Positions 5,133-13,962 of a DNA stretch of 32,596 nucleotides are shown piece after piece. The stretch comes from a virus: IMG/VR virus record IMGVR_UViG_3300030107_004286, positions 1 through 32,596 of that record; one strand, written 5' to 3'. The notes beneath the pieces were generated by a model that saw only the letters and a list, made by a program, of their open reading frames with translations, was not told where the DNA came from and did not search any database. Both the position numbers and the translations under genes were made by a program. Position 1 is the stretch's first letter; each line of letters begins with the position of its first letter.

Positions 5133-6186
5133 TAATACTTAAAGTATAAGTATTATAAGCCACTTGTTGAACACTTAGGGTTTTTTGGTTAAATGTACAT
5201 ATTGAGAATTGGTCAGGATTATTATTAGTGTTATCAGGTTGAAATATAAACGGCAAAGTTCCACCTAAAGTACAATTCCACACAAAATTAAAACTATCAT
5301 CTGTAAGCATAGGATTAGGTATATCATCATTAGGTGTCACATCATCTGAAGTAAGTGTATTAGATACTTCATTTTCCATCCACATATTATCTTCACTTAT
5401 ATATGAAAATGTCAGATTCCAACTCCTTAATCCTTTTCTACCTAAACCACTTTTTGGTATTTGATTAAAATTATTTGCACTACCATCTCTAGAAGTTGTA
5501 TCTAATTCAAATGGAGGATATTTATAAGTTCCATCTTCTCTATGATACATAGTCCATTCTGTTGGTCCGTCATAATAAATATTAGATAGTGTTTTACCAC
5601 CCATTGTTTTTTTAGTTTTAATACCTTCAAATCGTCTAGACATTGTAAGTGATAAGTCAGGCGAATTAGGAGCATCCCAATATCTCCCTAACACCATAGA
5701 TCCTAATTGATGTTTTCCTTCATCAATAGGATTTGAACTATTATAATATATACTAAAACTCCTCCAATATTCATCTGTAGAAGTAAAATCAAAAATAGTT
5801 GTTCCATTGTAAGTAGGGTCTATCAAATCACCTTCGTGATTAGAATTTAAAATTTCGTTTACTGGATTAAATATTACACTAGTTCCAGATGTTAGTCCTT
5901 TCTTACCAAAAAGTTGAAATTTTTTAGTATTAGAACCTAAGTTGTGATTAAGTAAAGCACAAAAATTAACAGGAAAAGATGTTTTAGGTGTGTTATTTGC
6001 ACTACTTCCTATACTAAAAGGAGTTAATTCGCCTGAAGTCTGTGCATTAGCTGTGTATGGATTAGAGGGATTCATATACAATAATTCTGCACCACCTTTA
6101 ACATCATCCCAACCTACTTGTCCTGTTGCGTGTAAAAATGTAGGTATATCTACATAAAATCTTGGCGTTTTAACTTGTGCTCCCAT
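5113..6186 (-). CDS. Tail-tip associated structural protein, last gene of the late operon
   Basis: 357 residues, beta-rich, with many Asn, Ser, Thr and aromatic residues, as in receptor-facing tail proteins. Segments such as PRFYVDIPTFLHATG (N-terminus), FCALLNHNLG, SGLGRKGLRSWNLTFSYISE and the C-terminal LSVQQVAYNTYTLSITIDEV suggest beta-sandwich modules, but no family is recognised with confidence. It directly follows the cohesin-like protein (ATG overlaps that gene's final base), so it may be part of the same tail-tip assembly. Minor tail or receptor-binding protein is the best guess. Confidence 0.55.
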   Translation of the reverse strand: MGAQVKTPRFYVDIPTFLHATGQVGWDDVKGGAELLYMNPSNPYTANAQTSGELTPFSIGSSANNTPKTSFPVNFCALLNHNLGSNTKKFQLFGKKGLTSGTSVIFNPVNEILNSNHEGDLIDPTYNGTTIFDFTSTDEYWRSFSIYYNSSNPIDEGKHQLGSMVLGRYWDAPNSPDLSLTMSRRFEGIKTKKTMGGKTLSNIYYDGPTEWTMYHREDGTYKYPPFELDTTSRDGSANNFNQIPKSGLGRKGLRSWNLTFSYISEDNMWMENEVSNTLTSDDVTPNDDIPNPMLTDDSFNFVWNCTLGGTLPFIFQPDNTNNNPDQFSICTFNQKTLSVQQVAYNTYTLSITIDEVA

Positions 6187-6740
6187 TAATATCCTCCTAT
6201 ACTACCTGAACTTGTTGTAGTAGCTGTTCTAGTTCTTCTTTGTTTTTTAATTTGTTTTTTATCTACTTCAGGTAGATTATAATCAGGTAAATTATAAATT
6301 GTCTTTTTAATTTTATCTTCTGATTTTTTAATTTTCATATCATCCCAATATATGTATTCAGAAGCGAATACTTCACCTTGTGTATCCCAATTAACTTTAT
6401 TTCTTATTATTTTACAAGTTATCTTTGTTGCGTTTTTATCAGAAATTATTAAATCCCTAATATCAAATTCTCCGTTATAAGTAAATAAAATTTGTTTTTG
6501 TATTGGAACACCTGAAAGTGCAAACATTATCATTTTATTGTTATTACCTTGCAATATCCACCCTTCTGGAAGTTGTGGCGTAAATTCTGCTTTACCTTTA
6601 AAATGTATTTGAATACCCATTATATCAACATTAGAATCTATTACACATACACCTTCTTCAAAAGATATATTAGCTGCTGATGGTTTTGCCATATCTCTAT
6701 TAAATTTTTTAACTTTGCCTGTTCTTATTGCTTTTGCCAT
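6186..6740 (-). CDS. Cohesin-like tail protein
   Basis: 184 residues. Residues about 22-110 follow the strand order of cohesin domains: ANISFEEG, then NVDIMGIQIHFKG (the cohesin A-G-F-Q-F strand), PEGWILQGNNNKMIMFALSG, ILFTYNGEFD and DIRDLIISDKN, matching the pattern V-D-[IV]-x-G-[FI]-Q ... F-S-x-[ST]-G ... L-x-[FV] ... [IV]-x-[IL]-S-D of marine cohesin modules. The remainder is a charged linker and a Thr/Ser/Gly tail (TATTTSSGSIGG). The gene starts 4 bases after the stop of a tail protein that ends in a dockerin, the known binding partner of cohesins. Probably docked on the tail tip. The fold is inferred from motifs, not proven. Confidence 0.6.
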   Translation of the reverse strand: MAKAIRTGKVKKFNRDMAKPSAANISFEEGVCVIDSNVDIMGIQIHFKGKAEFTPQLPEGWILQGNNNKMIMFALSGVPIQKQILFTYNGEFDIRDLIISDKNATKITCKIIRNKVNWDTQGEVFASEYIYWDDMKIKKSEDKIKKTIYNLPDYNLPEVDKKQIKKQRRTRTATTTSSGSIGGY

Positions 6741-6744
6741 TTTA

Positions 6745-9700
6745 TTATCCTAAAATTATTTGAATTAACATTATCACATCTTGTACATTTACAAATCCAC
6801 TATTATTTAAATCTCCTCTTGCTCTTTCAGATGCTTCTTGTTCGTCACTTTCAAACTCAGCAAAACCAAGTACAATATTTACCAATCTTACAACATCTAA
6901 AACATTAACAATATAATCACCATTTACATCACCAACAGGATATTGTCCTTCTTCCCATTCTCCTTTTTGTGAAAAAGTTCCATACTTAATTAATTCTTCT
7001 TCATTATCTTGTGATCCACTAAGAGAATATACTTTTAGACTAGCTTCAATATTACAATTATGAGGAAAGATTGAATATTTCTTATTAATCTGTACTTGAC
7101 CATTATAATTATCAGCCATATTAGATGTCTGTTTATAAATATGGAAGAAATGTTCTAATCTAAAGTCATCTTCTTCAATAAAGGTACCTGTCTCTAATGG
7201 TTGTTCATCACCATTCTCATCTTCATAATATATTGGACTGCCGTCATTACTTTCAATCTTAGTAGCAAATATTTTATAATCCCATTCAGATGAGTGCGAA
7301 GTATTTACAGTACCTGTAACCTGACCATTATTTACAAAAATATTTTCACTCATAGATAAATTAAAATAACTATAATCAGGTTCTTCTTGATTTATATTAT
7401 CATCTTCGTATGAAGGATCATCAAATGGGTCTGGCATATCAAAATTACCTTGACCATCATTACCACCATTATCAAGAACTGTTCCACCTTCTTCATCTTC
7501 TTCTATAATCACTTCATCTACACCATACTCTCCACGATGAACTTGAATTGCTTCTATACTAATCTTTTCGATACTTTTATTAATAGTTGTAATGAAAAAT
7601 ATTGGATAAATGTATTGTCCATTTTTCATACCTGCTTCTGTATAGTCATAACCAAACACTTTAACCCCACCTAACAGTTCATCAAATTTAAAATAATCAC
7701 CAGCTTCTAGATTAAGATAAGAAACAGGTAAATCCATTTTAACCATAAGGTGTTGATTAGCATACCAACATAAAAGCCTTTTTTGTAACATTCGTGCCAC
7801 ATTATCATCTCTTATATATTCTGATTCTACCTCTAACATTGATTCTAAATTATTATTATTTAAACCATAGTAATTAACATCATACCAAAGTTCAGGATTA
7901 TTAGGATAATTATTTTCAGTAAGAGAATCAAAAGTTTCGTATGTGTTTTCATTGTATAATAATGAATATCCAGTTTCTTTTGTTAATTCACCACTTGCAT
8001 AATCTTTATAATATTTAACATTAACTCTATTTTTTACATCATCTAATTTTGATAAAGTAAATTCATATTTAATAACATCAATAGCTCTTACTTTTCTATA
8101 ATTAACATTTTCTAAAGTTTGGTGTATAGGTATCAATTTGAATTGTCCAAAATTATCATAAGAAGGTATTGCTATTGAAGATTTAAATAAATCCCCAAAT
8201 AATTGTTTAACCTCTTTTTGTTCAGTTAAAGTAAAATCAAATTTCCACCCATTAAAAGCTGTATCAAGAGAAATTATTTGTTCAAAACCCAATTCATTAT
8301 CTAAAACATCAACCATAATATCTTCTATTCTTGTAATTTGATTACCGACATTATCTACCCTACCTGCAATATTTCCAAAAAAATCTTGATTTTCTAAATC
8401 ATCTATTAAAACATCTTGTATTACATATAAATTTTTTAAATTAGCTATTGCCCAAGAGGTGTCTGCTGCAGTATAACTCCCTCCTTGATGTGTAATGTAT
8501 GAAAAACCCCATTGAACACTATCATATTGTGTAGTATTATTAAAGTCTTTTAAAATATTATGATAATAAAAACTTGAATTTGTAAATTGAGATTGATGGT
8601 CAGTTTCTACTCTTTTTGCCTCTTGATCTATTGTAATTACATCACCAAAAGAATGTTGTGAATTAGGAACATTTGCCCAAGTTATCCAATCATCAGGTGG
8701 CACACTTTGGGTGCTTCCTCTATTTCTTTCCCAAAGTACATGATCGTCATTTAAAAGTCCACCTCCCGGCTGACTACCATCTATACTATTATCCCCTCTT
8801 TGATCTCTTTGAACTAATTGTTTTTCAACCCAGAATGATGTAGGATATACATTATATTCTAAATAATCAACATTACCCACCCCAAATTTAGGTGTTATAT
8901 AATCCATTTCATAAAATATCTTTGTAATACAAGGGAAAGAACCTACGCTAGGTTCAAGATGGAATCTAACAAAATTTCCTCCAGCTTTATAATAATTAAC
9001 TGCATACATATGTATTCCACTTGTTGTTAAACCATTTTGCACCCAACTAACATCAAATTCTGATTGCATACCTGCGTCTCTCCAATTAGTATCAATACTT
9101 GACCATCTACTAATTCTATCATCGTCAGAAGTTATATTGTTTACATAAGTTGGTTCCCACCAATACATTTCAGGACCGTTAGTGTTTCCCCAATCAGTAC
9201 GATAATGTTCTTGCATCACAGAAGTTTCATATTTATCTCTTTGAACAGAAAAACCGTCTGCATCATCATCCCACGATACAGGTCCTTTAGCTTCTCTATA
9301 AACTTCTTGAACTACATCATCGGCTAAATCAGAATTATTTTGATAACCAATAAATTTATTAACAGTATCAGCTATTGTTTCTTGACCTTGAATCCAACCA
9401 CCATCATCATCAGAAGCTTGGACATTCCAACCAATATTTCTATTTTTTTCATTATAACTAAAAAATGATGCTTTAATTATTGGTCTATAAGTTCTAGCTG
9501 GTATCCCTATATTACCAGTTCCAGAAACTTCTCCCTCTGCTGTTTCTTGATATTCTTCATAAACAAAAGAATCACTATTAATTTCAATTCTAGCAGGAAT
9601 ATCATTGCCATTTACATCTGTTTCAGCGTCTATAAAATCATAAAATTGTAAATCTTCTAATTTATAATCTCTTGAACCCCAACCTTTTACACCATTTTGA

Positions 9701-10479
9701 AAAATATATAAATGATTACCTTCATATACTGATAAAAAAGAATTGTCACGTAAAAATTCTTGCACTCTAAATGGATGATTTTCATCAATAGTCTCATTTT
9801 GATAATCTATTGTTGTTCCAAAATTCCAAAAACCATAAACCTTTTGTGCTGGTTTATCTATTTCTAATCTACCTAATTTATTATAAACTAATGGACTTGC
9901 GTCAATATTTCCATATATCATAGGATATGGTTTATTAAACATTTTTTCATCGTATTGAACAAAGTCTTCAGGTATTAATGTGCTTGGAACTTTAGCAGAT
10001 AAAACTTGTTGTGTGAAATCTTCTAATTCTAATTTTAAACTATCAAATGTTTGTGAGAATCTTCTTATTGTACCTGTGTAGATCAATAAAGAATCATCAA
10101 TACTATCAATACCATTTGAAGTATAAAATACTTGACAAACTGATTTTAAGTATTCTATAACATTATCACTAAACTTCTTGCCGTTATATGGTGCGTTAGA
10201 TATAGTTAAAGATAAACTTGATATAGTGTATTTGTTATTTATAATATCGGCAGAGGTTTTTAAAGAAGGGGAACTTAAAAGTAAAGGAAGGTATGGTTGC
10301 CCATCTAAACTTGTTTCTTTAATAGATAGATTAACAATATTATCTTCACCAGCAGCACCTGCAAAGTCTTGGTTAGGCGTATCAATAGTAACACCTTTAT
10401 AAATCCTAAGAACAGGATAAAGGGAAGTTCTTTGTCCATCACCTATTGCTTGTTTTAACTTATCTGGTAATTCAATCAT
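6745..10479 (-). CDS. Large tail-tip protein with C-terminal dockerin
   Basis: 1244 residues, the largest protein. The N-terminal several hundred residues (LYPVLRIYKGVTIDTPNQDF; SLTISNAPYNGK; LLIYTGTIRRFSQTFD; PYPMIYGNID) resemble the baseplate-hub proteins of long-tailed phages. The middle (about 690-960) has the Tal-like pattern around DYFKFDELLGGVKVFGYDY. An acidic linker follows (VIIEEDEEGGTVLDNG onward), then an Ig-like beta domain, then a two-repeat dockerin at 1183-1244. It comes directly after the tape measure (TAATG, 1-base overlap), the normal place for the tail-tip hub. The dockerin probably binds the cohesin-like product of the next gene. Confidence 0.75.
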   Translation of the reverse strand: MIELPDKLKQAIGDGQRTSLYPVLRIYKGVTIDTPNQDFAGAAGEDNIVNLSIKETSLDGQPYLPLLLSSPSLKTSADIINNKYTISSLSLTISNAPYNGKKFSDNVIEYLKSVCQVFYTSNGIDSIDDSLLIYTGTIRRFSQTFDSLKLELEDFTQQVLSAKVPSTLIPEDFVQYDEKMFNKPYPMIYGNIDASPLVYNKLGRLEIDKPAQKVYGFWNFGTTIDYQNETIDENHPFRVQEFLRDNSFLSVYEGNHLYIFQNGVKGWGSRDYKLEDLQFYDFIDAETDVNGNDIPARIEINSDSFVYEEYQETAEGEVSGTGNIGIPARTYRPIIKASFFSYNEKNRNIGWNVQASDDDGGWIQGQETIADTVNKFIGYQNNSDLADDVVQEVYREAKGPVSWDDDADGFSVQRDKYETSVMQEHYRTDWGNTNGPEMYWWEPTYVNNITSDDDRISRWSSIDTNWRDAGMQSEFDVSWVQNGLTTSGIHMYAVNYYKAGGNFVRFHLEPSVGSFPCITKIFYEMDYITPKFGVGNVDYLEYNVYPTSFWVEKQLVQRDQRGDNSIDGSQPGGGLLNDDHVLWERNRGSTQSVPPDDWITWANVPNSQHSFGDVITIDQEAKRVETDHQSQFTNSSFYYHNILKDFNNTTQYDSVQWGFSYITHQGGSYTAADTSWAIANLKNLYVIQDVLIDDLENQDFFGNIAGRVDNVGNQITRIEDIMVDVLDNELGFEQIISLDTAFNGWKFDFTLTEQKEVKQLFGDLFKSSIAIPSYDNFGQFKLIPIHQTLENVNYRKVRAIDVIKYEFTLSKLDDVKNRVNVKYYKDYASGELTKETGYSLLYNENTYETFDSLTENNYPNNPELWYDVNYYGLNNNNLESMLEVESEYIRDDNVARMLQKRLLCWYANQHLMVKMDLPVSYLNLEAGDYFKFDELLGGVKVFGYDYTEAGMKNGQYIYPIFFITTINKSIEKISIEAIQVHRGEYGVDEVIIEEDEEGGTVLDNGGNDGQGNFDMPDPFDDPSYEDDNINQEEPDYSYFNLSMSENIFVNNGQVTGTVNTSHSSEWDYKIFATKIESNDGSPIYYEDENGDEQPLETGTFIEEDDFRLEHFFHIYKQTSNMADNYNGQVQINKKYSIFPHNCNIEASLKVYSLSGSQDNEEELIKYGTFSQKGEWEEGQYPVGDVNGDYIVNVLDVVRLVNIVLGFAEFESDEQEASERARGDLNNSGFVNVQDVIMLIQIILG
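6748..6933 (-). other. Type-I dockerin domain encoded at the end of the tail-tip gene
   Basis: Residues 1183-1244 consist of two 23-residue F-hand repeats: GDVNGDYIVNVLDVVRLVNI and GDLNNSGFVNVQDVIMLIQI, each ending with VLG or ILG and separated by a 16-residue Glu-rich linker. Calcium ligands of the loop at positions 1, 3, 5, 9 and 12 read D-N-D-N-D in the first and D-N-S-N-D in the second. Both repeats are intact, including the hydrophobic D-V-x-x-L helix. Dockerins bind cohesins in cellulosomes and in non-cellulosomal surface proteins. Confidence 0.85.
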
Positions 10480-13232
10480 TAATTAAGTCCGAAATCGCTA
10501 CCTCTACGGACAGCTTCTTTAATTGATTCTGCAAGTTCCCCTTCAACAAAATCTTGTGTTAAAACATTACCTGATACATTTACATTAACACTTCCACCAC
10601 CACCTGATTGATTCATTTGATTAAGCGTCTCTAAGCCGATAGAATCTACTGCGTTTTTACTCATAACAAATTCGCCACGTTCTGCTTCTATTAATGTTCC
10701 ACCTTGAGAGTGTGGTCTTCCACCTACATAACCACCTTCAGCAAAACTTCCAACAACAGGGTCTGTAGTATCACTTATACCTCCACCACCACCACTAGTA
10801 CTACCACCCATTTGGCTTAAAGCATCTTTAATTGTTGTTACTTGTGCATAGCCTTGAGCTAAAACAGCAGTCATACCAAGTATTTTTCCAGTTAATCCTA
10901 ATTTTGGATCAGCTAATACTTGAGCTCCAGCAGCTGCTGTACTTGCAATAGCACCAAGATATTTTATATTAGCAACCTCTTTAGCGTTTTTCTTTTCCAT
11001 ATCTCCGACTTGAGCAAAAGAATCAGCTATGTTAGATACAAAACCCAAATTTTGTGAAGTGGCTTTTAAAAAATCTAAAGTGCCTTTGCTCATACCTTCT
11101 GTCGCAGCTGCATCAGCTTCTTTAGCTTTTACTAATTCATTATATTTTGCTATTAAAGCGTCAAGACCTATTAGTTGTTCTGGCGATAATTCATTATTAG
11201 CTTTAGCTAACTCACCAGCTTCCTTATCTGCTTTTAAAAGTGCTATTTGTGCGTCTCTTGTTTTTTTATAAGCAGCTGTTAATTTATCTTGGATAGTTAA
11301 TGTAGTTTCCCCTTCATCATTATTGTTTGCTGCTTCTTCTTTTCTTTTTACATTTAAAGCAATTTCTTCTATTGCTTCTTTATTTAATGCTGTTTTTTGT
11401 GTCCTCATAGCTTCTAAAACAGCCATAAGCTGTTCTTCAGATTGTATTACAGTTCCTATAGATTCTGCTAAAGCTAATTCTTCTCCACCTTGAAATAATT
11501 CTGCACTAACACCTGTTATTTTTTGAAATTCTTCTTTAAAGTTTGATGACGCTTTTATTGAGGATTCTGACCATTTATTTATTGCATCTTCATAGTGTAT
11601 CAACATAGCTTCTGCGTCTGCTATATCTTTATCAAGCTGTGCTATTTCTTCTTCACTTAAAGGAACCAATTCACCTGAGTGTCTTTTATTTATATCATCC
11701 CAAAATTGCACATATGTTTCACCAGAAGCTTTTAGAGCTTTCATATTTGCTAAACTTGCTGAATCTTCGTCAAAAAATACCTGATAATCTTCTACAGTTA
11801 AACCTTCACCAAAAATATCATCAGCACTAGGTGGTTTAATACCTGTAAATGATGCCATTAAATCTTCTTTTATTGCTCTAGCTGTTAAATCTAAAAACTG
11901 ATTTGCTACTTTTAACTCATCAATAAATTTTTGCATTTCTGCACTAACTGGCTGAGTATTGACAAAACTTAAAGTTTTTGTTACATCTTTTACAGCTTCA
12001 TCTACTTTTCTTATTGGTTCTTCAGTATCATCAAATGCTCCTCCTGCTATTAGTATTTCTGTTCCCACAGCACCTATAGCAGTTGCTATAAGACCAAAAC
12101 CTGTTCTTGCTTGTGCTATTTTAAGTTTTTTTAATGATTTAATATACGCAGCTATAGCAATAACCATTGTAACACCTATAGCCTTTGCGTATGCTTCAAT
12201 CCTAGTTGAATCAAATGCGTTAAAAATAGCAGTCATAGCATTTGCTACTTTAGTGATTAAAGGCAAGAAAGCATCACCTATAGCTTGATTTAAATTAGCT
12301 GTAGCAGCAGCAAATTGTTGGAAGGATTCATTAGCACCAGAAACTCCTTCTGGTAAATCTTTAATTTTTTGTCTTGCAGCTTCTAAGGTAGCGTTCATAA
12401 ACGCTTGTTTTCTCTCTGCGTCTGTTAAATCTGAAGCATTTTTCTTTAATTCTGACGCATAATCTTTGTAAGCCTTTTCTGTATCAACAATAATACCAAG
12501 GTTATCAAGCATCATTCTTGATTGACGACCAATACCAGTTACTAAAGATTCTACTGATGAAGCTACATCTCTACCTAAAGCATCACCAAGTTTTTTAGCC
12601 ATACCAAATAAATCAGCCATTTCATCTGAATTTCTAGTAACACCAAGAATCATAGCATTGTTTGCTTGTTGGAACATATCAAAATTACTTAATGTTCCAT
12701 TAGTAGCTTCACCTAATTTATCTATTGCTACTGAAGCATTTTCAGATCCACCAGCTAAAGTATTAAAAGCTGTCTCCATAGCTTCAACTTTTGCAGCAGA
12801 TTGTGCAAATTTAGCCATTTGATTAATACCCATACCAAGAGCAAAGTTTACTAAAAGTAATTTAGAACGCATTGTAGAGAAAGATAAAGCTAAGTTACTT
12901 GCTCCAGCAGCGTTTCTTTTTGTTAAAGTACCAAATAAACCCATAGATACAGTTGCTTTTTTAAGACCTGCATTAACTAAGTTTATAGCACTAGCTTGAC
13001 CCTTTAAAGCTCTCCTAAATATTTTAGAACTAACTCCAGCAGCTTTAGCAGCTTTATCGGTTGTTCCGTATCTAGCAGCTAATTCTACCATTTTAGCATT
13101 TAATGCTTGTGTAGTTTTAGTTGTTTTTTTATTAGTATTACCTAAGCCTTTTTGAGCATTATCTAATAATTTTATTGCTTTAAGTAATCCTGTTTCACCT
13201 TGTGCTTTAAAACTTACTATAATATCAGACAT
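10479..13232 (-). CDS. Tape measure protein
   Basis: 917 residues, second longest gene. Helical, Ala/Lys-rich throughout, with a hydrophobic stretch about residues 340-400 (VTMVIAIAAYIKSL; LIATAIGAVGTEILIAGG) of the kind seen in tape measures that cross the host membrane. The C-terminus has the typical glycine-rich ending: SFAEGGYVGGRPHSQGGTLI, GEFVMSKNAV and SVNVNVSGNV. It sits between the chaperone pair and the tail-tip hub, the canonical order. At about 1.5 angstrom per residue it predicts a tail near 140 nm. Confidence 0.9.
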   Translation of the reverse strand: MSDIIVSFKAQGETGLLKAIKLLDNAQKGLGNTNKKTTKTTQALNAKMVELAARYGTTDKAAKAAGVSSKIFRRALKGQASAINLVNAGLKKATVSMGLFGTLTKRNAAGASNLALSFSTMRSKLLLVNFALGMGINQMAKFAQSAAKVEAMETAFNTLAGGSENASVAIDKLGEATNGTLSNFDMFQQANNAMILGVTRNSDEMADLFGMAKKLGDALGRDVASSVESLVTGIGRQSRMMLDNLGIIVDTEKAYKDYASELKKNASDLTDAERKQAFMNATLEAARQKIKDLPEGVSGANESFQQFAAATANLNQAIGDAFLPLITKVANAMTAIFNAFDSTRIEAYAKAIGVTMVIAIAAYIKSLKKLKIAQARTGFGLIATAIGAVGTEILIAGGAFDDTEEPIRKVDEAVKDVTKTLSFVNTQPVSAEMQKFIDELKVANQFLDLTARAIKEDLMASFTGIKPPSADDIFGEGLTVEDYQVFFDEDSASLANMKALKASGETYVQFWDDINKRHSGELVPLSEEEIAQLDKDIADAEAMLIHYEDAINKWSESSIKASSNFKEEFQKITGVSAELFQGGEELALAESIGTVIQSEEQLMAVLEAMRTQKTALNKEAIEEIALNVKRKEEAANNNDEGETTLTIQDKLTAAYKKTRDAQIALLKADKEAGELAKANNELSPEQLIGLDALIAKYNELVKAKEADAAATEGMSKGTLDFLKATSQNLGFVSNIADSFAQVGDMEKKNAKEVANIKYLGAIASTAAAGAQVLADPKLGLTGKILGMTAVLAQGYAQVTTIKDALSQMGGSTSGGGGGISDTTDPVVGSFAEGGYVGGRPHSQGGTLIEAERGEFVMSKNAVDSIGLETLNQMNQSGGGGSVNVNVSGNVLTQDFVEGELAESIKEAVRRGSDFGLN

Positions 13233-13644
13233 CTTTTTTCGCTTTCTCTTGTATCATATTCTGCTTTTTCGCCATCGCATTTTTAATTATAAAAAAATAT
13301 TGTACCCATCTTGCAGGTTGCTCACCATAACAACCGTTATGTGCTGGTATCCCTGTCTCAGTACAATATAAATATTTGTTAAGAAGTTTAAGATATTTCT
13401 CATCTCTTATATGATTAAAACAAGTAAAGAATGGAATTTGACTTCTTATACTTTTTCCCACGTCAAAATCCTTTCCTTTTTCTTCGTTAAATTTTTTAGT
13501 TTCTTGGGCAATTAAATCAATAACTGCCCAAACATCATCTTGTGACTTAAACTCTCGTGTTTCGTATCCGTTTCCTGTATTTACAGGTATCTGTGCCTCA
13601 TATGGAAATTCACAATATTGACAGCCTCCACAGCTATCAGACAA
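13225..13644 (-). CDS. Tail assembly chaperone, T-like part (probable -1 frameshift product)
   Basis: 139 residues if begun at TTG (13644), but no Shine-Dalgarno precedes that codon. The same frame is open upstream, back into the end of the preceding gene, and lies in the -1 frame relative to it, with a run of five G at 13676-13680 as a possible slip site. This is the G/GT arrangement of siphovirus tail chaperones, always placed before the tape measure as here. The protein has an unusual N-terminal CGGCQYC cysteine cluster and a helical C-terminus (FFIIKNAMAKKQNMIQEKAK). Its end overlaps the tape-measure start by 8 bases. Confidence 0.6.
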   Translation of the reverse strand: MSDSCGGCQYCEFPYEAQIPVNTGNGYETREFKSQDDVWAVIDLIAQETKKFNEEKGKDFDVGKSIRSQIPFFTCFNHIRDEKYLKLLNKYLYCTETGIPAHNGCYGEQPARWVQYFFIIKNAMAKKQNMIQEKAKKDV

Positions 13645-13655
13645 TATAGTCAGTT

Positions 13656-13937
13656 CTACTTGGAGGCTTTCTCTTCCCCCACCATAAGATATTCCTGCAT
13701 TTTAATAAAAATCTCAGTTCTATCTTCTAGTGAAAGTGTTTTTAGAAACTTATCAGATGTATCGCCATCAACACCAACACGGATCCATTTAGTCATTGTG
13801 GTATTCATCATCTTCATACCTTTAGGACTTCCTTTTTCATCATATTGATATTGTACAGAATCAAGCATTTCATCTCTCTCATCTATAGATACATCTTTTA
13901 ACTTAATTTTCTTTCCAGATTTAAGTTTCATTTCCAT
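13656..13937 (-). CDS. Tail assembly chaperone, G-like part
   Basis: 93 residues. Begins MEMKLKSGKKIKLKDVSIDE, like many tail chaperones that start with a basic beta hairpin, followed by helices (DERDEMLDSVQYQY; KFLKTLSLEDRTEIFIKMQE) ending LMVGEEKASK. Placed between the tail tube and the tape measure. It probably makes a normal product and, by -1 slippage at G5 near its 3' end, a longer fusion with the downstream frame, as in lambda G/GT. Confidence 0.7.
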   Translation of the reverse strand: MEMKLKSGKKIKLKDVSIDERDEMLDSVQYQYDEKGSPKGMKMMNTTMTKWIRVGVDGDTSDKFLKTLSLEDRTEIFIKMQEYLMVGEEKASK

Positions 13938-13962
13938 TGTTTTATTCCTTTATTTTATTTTA

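Noticed and set aside
10178-10402. A 74-residue + strand frame opposite the tail-tip gene
   Set aside because: It is antisense to a strongly conserved-looking tail-tip domain with no independent signals.
13618-13848. A 76-residue + strand frame over the chaperone genes
   Set aside because: It is antisense to the G-like and T-like frames and has no ribosome site.
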